Part shown: piece by piece, positions 34,398 to 36,606 of the stretch
How positions within the stretch are numbered: position 1 is the stretch's first letter
How the letters are laid out: the number at the start of each line of letters is the position of its first letter
Notes under the pieces: generated by a model
What the model saw: only the letters and a program-made list of their open reading frames with translations
Databases searched by the model: none
Told to the model about the DNA's origin: nothing
Translations under genes and position numbers: made by a program
NCBI GenBank assembly: GCA_027064085.1
Contig: JAMOQH010000122.1
Coordinates: forward strand, 1 to 36,606
Reading direction: 5' to 3'
Length of the DNA: 36,606 bases
From: a bacterium
Lineage (GTDB): Bacteria; UBP6; JAFGXH01

Positions 34398-34971
34398 ACC
34401 TCATCAATAATCCTAATGCATCATCAATATTCCTTTCTTTTTTGATTATCATATCCAAAATATTGTCTAGTTTTTTATTATATACAAAATACTTACTTAA
34501 AGATATATTACTTTTAATACCATCAGTATGAAACAATAAATACTCTTTATTTTTTAATATTCCTTTTTCTTTTTTTATTTTCATAGGTAAATATATTCCC
34601 ACAATACCTTCTTGAGTCTTAAGCACTTCTATATAACCTTTATTATCTACTTTTTTTACAGAAATATTTCCAATACAAGAATACTCATATTTAGCGGTTT
34701 TTGTATTAATTTTACCAATTAATACAACAGCTCCATTACCAGTAAGTTCTTTGTTTATTTCTAAAAAAATTTTTTCAAAATCTAGAATTTCAATCCCATT
34801 TTCAACTATATTCTTTAATCTTTTAGCATTAAAAAAACATTTTCTAGTTCCATGTCCAGCTATATCAATTACAGAAAAAAACAAACAATCATTTACCTTT
34901 TTAATGAAATATGTATCTCCACTTGTTTGATAAGTAATTAAGGGTATATGTTTAATAGCAAATTCTATCAT
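34384..34971 (-). CDS. rsbX: RsbX-like PP2C/SpoIIE-type serine phosphatase
   Basis: A 195-residue protein, the size of RsbX rather than RsbU. PP2C-like metal-binding residues are visible: SGDTYFI (Asp19), VIDIAGHG (Asp36) and LLFHTDGIKS (Asp150), with NGAVVLIGKI between. No N-terminal RsbT-binding domain is present. RsbX dephosphorylates RsbR and RsbS to reset the stressosome. The ATG follows directly on the rsbT stop, so translation is probably coupled. Position between rsbT and the GGDEF gene fits the module order known from Moorella. Confidence 0.82.
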   Translation of the reverse strand: MIEFAIKHIPLITYQTSGDTYFIKKVNDCLFFSVIDIAGHGTRKCFFNAKRLKNIVENGIEILDFEKIFLEINKELTGNGAVVLIGKINTKTAKYEYSCIGNISVKKVDNKGYIEVLKTQEGIVGIYLPMKIKKEKGILKNKEYLLFHTDGIKSNISLSKYFVYNKKLDNILDMIIKKERNIDDALGLLMRYELE

Positions 34972-35352
34972 TTATTTCTCAAGCTTTAGTTTTACAATAA
35001 TTTTTGTACCTTTACTACTAGTTTCAATATCCATTTTATGGCTCAACCTTTTTACACTAGGAAGTCCTAAACCCAAACTTTTACCACTAGTAAATCCCTC
35101 TTTTAAAGCTAAATCTATATCTTTTATTCCTGGTCCATTATCTATTGCAATTATTGTTACGATATCTTTATTAATTTCAAATTTAATTTTACCCTTATTT
35201 GCATATTTTAAAATATTTGTAGCTAATTCAGAAACTATTATAATTACAGTATCTTTATTCTTTACTTTTAAGTCATTTAAAATTTTTGTGATTTTAGAAA
35301 TAATTATTTGATGTTCAATTCTATTTTTTATATTAAAAATTTCACTTATCAT
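34972..35352 (-). CDS. rsbT: RsbT-like serine kinase of the stressosome
   Basis: A 126-residue GHKL ATPase. N-box residues Glu42 and Asn46 lie in SELATNILKY; the G1 box is DNGPGI (71-76); the Gly-rich lid is GFTSGKSLGLGLPSVKRL (86-103); GT near the end (115-116) completes the fold. Wording and size are those of RsbT, which phosphorylates RsbR and RsbS and then leaves to activate its output partner. No histidine-kinase domain is present. The ATG overlaps the rsbS stop by ATGA. Confidence 0.9.
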   Translation of the reverse strand: MISEIFNIKNRIEHQIIISKITKILNDLKVKNKDTVIIIVSELATNILKYANKGKIKFEINKDIVTIIAIDNGPGIKDIDLALKEGFTSGKSLGLGLPSVKRLSHKMDIETSSKGTKIIVKLKLEK

Positions 35353-35678
35353 TTTTTAACAACCTTATCCAAGTTCAAATAAATTTTAGCATTTATTTGA
35401 ACATCTAAGTTTGATAAAAAATATGCTGTTTCTGCCTGAATACCAGCAATAAATGTTTTAATATCATACATTTTGAAAAAATCAATAATTTTATTAATAA
35501 AAGAAACTGTAGGCTCATCCATAATTTGGTATGAATTCAATTCTAATATAACATTACTAAATCTATCCTTTCCATTGCTTAAAATTTGCTTAAAAAAGCC
35601 TAGATTTTCATTTTCTATTGGCTTTAAAGCAATTATTAAATAATTATTAGAGATATAATAATGATAACTACTTGTCAA
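35349..35678 (-). CDS. rsbS: RsbS-like STAS protein with the phospho-serine replaced by Glu
   Basis: A 109-residue single STAS domain, RsbS-sized. It begins at a TTG codon; AAAGGA 6 bases before it supports this, and the start overlaps the rsbR end by 11 bp. A gapless comparison with B. subtilis RsbS (from memory) pairs VILELNSYQIMDE with VVIDLTSVDMIDS and continues to AGIQ/TGIQ. The phospho-acceptor Ser59 corresponds to Glu55 here. Thr57 and Ser59 of this protein lie close by. It should co-assemble with RsbR as the stressosome core. Alternative: a more general anti-sigma antagonist, but the rsbR/rsbT neighbours favour RsbS. Confidence 0.82.
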   Translation of the reverse strand: MTSSYHYYISNNYLIIALKPIENENLGFFKQILSNGKDRFSNVILELNSYQIMDEPTVSFINKIIDFFKMYDIKTFIAGIQAETAYFLSNLDVQINAKIYLNLDKVVKK

Positions 35679-36510
35679 GATAATCCTTTGCTTTAGCTAT
35701 TGCAGCTCTTAAAGTTGAAGTAGTATTTAATTCTTTTAAATCTATACCTAAATTAACAATTGCTTCTGCAACATTTGGATTCATACCTGAAAGAATTGCT
35801 TTTCCGCCCATCAACCTAACAGCCTTTGATATTTTAATTAAATGAGATGCTACTGCAGTATCAACAACATTTATTGCTGTAATATCAAGAATTACCATTT
35901 CTGACTCTTTTTGTTTAATATGGCTCAATATTTTTTTCATAATAGAGTATGACTTTTCGGAATCGATATAACCCATTAAAGGTACAAGCATTACATGTTC
36001 CATGATATCAAGCATTGGTACCTCTAGCTCCATTATTAATTCATATTGTTCATTAATTAGTCTTTCTTTCTCTACTACAAAAATATTAAACATATAAAAA
36101 TTAATTTGGTCAAACATCATATCTGTAAAAAATAATTCATCCGTCATTTGTTTAGTATTGTTACCTTCTAATTTAGTTAACATTATCTCAAATGAAATTG
36201 TTTTTAATGATGTAATCATTTTCATTGTTATATTTGATGAAATATTTAATTTAGCTTTTTGTTCAACAAAATTTTTTAAAAAAATAATTATCTCATTATT
36301 CTCATCATTAAGCATTTCAGCGTAATTATCTGAGCTTAAAGAATCTAGCATTAAATCGAAAAACTTTTGTAATTCTTTTTTAAATTCATGAAGATCAACA
36401 AAATCAATATCAATATCTTTAGAAATAAGTTTTTTCTGATATTCCAACCATTTATCCAAAATTAATTCTTTATTCTTTAAAAATATTTCTTTAGTAATTC
36501 CTAATTTCAC
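35668..36510 (-). CDS. rsbR: RsbR-like stressosome sensor protein
   Basis: A 280-residue protein. The start is a GTG at 36510, with GGAGG 6 bases upstream; the frame is open slightly further but without a site. Residues about 1-150 are helical (ILDKWLEYQKKL) and resemble the RsbRD-type sensor domain. A linker helix leads to a C-terminal STAS domain (about 163-280): ELEVPMLDIMEHVMLVPLMG, ILDITAINVVDTAVASHL and GMNPNVAEAIVNLGIDL. The Thr of VVDT (218) corresponds to phospho-Thr171 of B. subtilis RsbRA; the position of Thr205 is Ala250. It is the first gene of the stressosome operon and the likely signal input. The input signal is unknown; no haem- or flavin-binding motif is apparent. Confidence 0.88.
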   Translation of the reverse strand: MKLGITKEIFLKNKELILDKWLEYQKKLISKDIDIDFVDLHEFKKELQKFFDLMLDSLSSDNYAEMLNDENNEIIIFLKNFVEQKAKLNISSNITMKMITSLKTISFEIMLTKLEGNNTKQMTDELFFTDMMFDQINFYMFNIFVVEKERLINEQYELIMELEVPMLDIMEHVMLVPLMGYIDSEKSYSIMKKILSHIKQKESEMVILDITAINVVDTAVASHLIKISKAVRLMGGKAILSGMNPNVAEAIVNLGIDLKELNTTSTLRAAIAKAKDYLDK

Positions 36511-36525
36511 AAGCCACCTCCACAA

Positions 36526-36606
36526 ATAAGCACATATATAGTTTTAGTTATTTTGAAGTTTTTAGCAAGTTATTCTCTTATTTTTAAGATAAAATATCAA
36601 ATAATA
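36526..36606 (-). promoter_or_regulatory. probable promoter region of the stressosome operon
   Basis: Upstream of rsbR on the minus strand is an AT-rich leader with TATATA at about 36535-36540, which could be a -10. No clear -35 at the right distance is seen, and the window ends 66 bases further. The assignment is tentative. Confidence 0.25.

Noticed and set aside
1-36606. CRISPR arrays, tRNA or rRNA genes, insertion sequences, phage genes
   Set aside because: No regularly spaced repeats, cloverleaf-like or rRNA-like segments, transposase, integrase or phage structural genes were seen on either strand.

Overview
The window is very AT-rich (roughly 70-75% A+T by eye), uses the standard bacterial code (TGA is a stop), and is densely packed with genes that have strong AGGAG-type ribosome binding sites. 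Four lipoprotein signal peptides with clear lipoboxes, periplasmic M16 and HtrA-type proteases, and a Flp/TadE pilin-like cluster point to a Gram-negative (diderm) bacterium. Large lipoproteins built from EGF-like, pre-peptidase C-terminal (PPC), putative-Ig and lamin-tail modules, plus the style of the pilin-like cluster, recall Myxococcota/Bdellovibrionota-type 'deltaproteobacteria'. This placement is an inference from gene content, not a phylogenetic result.

Layout. 3-3761 (+): a Tad-like surface/pilin cluster (5'-truncated Cys/Trp-rich protein, TadE-like pseudopilin, membrane-anchored unknown, small Flp-type pilin). 3756-4973 (-): membrane-bound AraC-type regulator with a REP-like palindrome inside its coding region. 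5040-7657 (-): operon ribE-ribH-nusB-yhaM. 7878-12236 (+): giant EGF/PPC lipoprotein. 12369-13790 (+): asnS. 13946-14548 (+): SAM methyltransferase. 14563-16729 (-): 48-aa protein plus a tandemly duplicated DUF438-hemerythrin-PAS protein, behind a strong promoter whose predicted start lies in a perfect Fur-like palindrome. 16858-17610 (-): TIGR02757 (DUF2400) protein. 17998-19563 (+): EGF/beta-propeller lipoprotein. 19564-20931 (-): DbpA-like RNA helicase. 21016-22615 (-): thiS-thiF-thiG. 22872-29089 (+): four-gene export/proteolysis operon (HtrA-like protease, DUF3352-like protein, catalytic M16 peptidase, non-catalytic lipoprotein M16 partner). 29090-30663 (-): DnaJ-class co-chaperone and a site-2-protease-like M50 membrane protease. 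30802-31551 (-): third Cys-rich EGF lipoprotein. 31607-36510 (-): seven overlapping or abutting genes encoding a stressosome (RsbR, RsbS, RsbT, RsbX-like phosphatase), a diguanylate cyclase, a secreted TPR protein and a membrane-anchored transglutaminase-like protein.

The most interesting region is 31607-36510. The order RsbR-RsbS-RsbT-RsbX-GGDEF resembles the stressosome/c-di-GMP module described in Moorella thermoacetica. Here the RsbS phospho-acceptor serine aligns with Glu, the second RsbR phospho-threonine aligns with Ala, and the operon continues by ATGA overlaps into a TPR protein and a transglutaminase-like envelope protein. Together this suggests a stress-sensing module with altered phosphorylation logic, tied through c-di-GMP to an envelope function.

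Other points worth checking are the Fur-like control of the hemerythrin operon, the in-frame REP-like insertion in the AraC-type regulator, the M16/HtrA/DUF3352-like operon, and the use of animal-like EGF modules in at least three lipoproteins.
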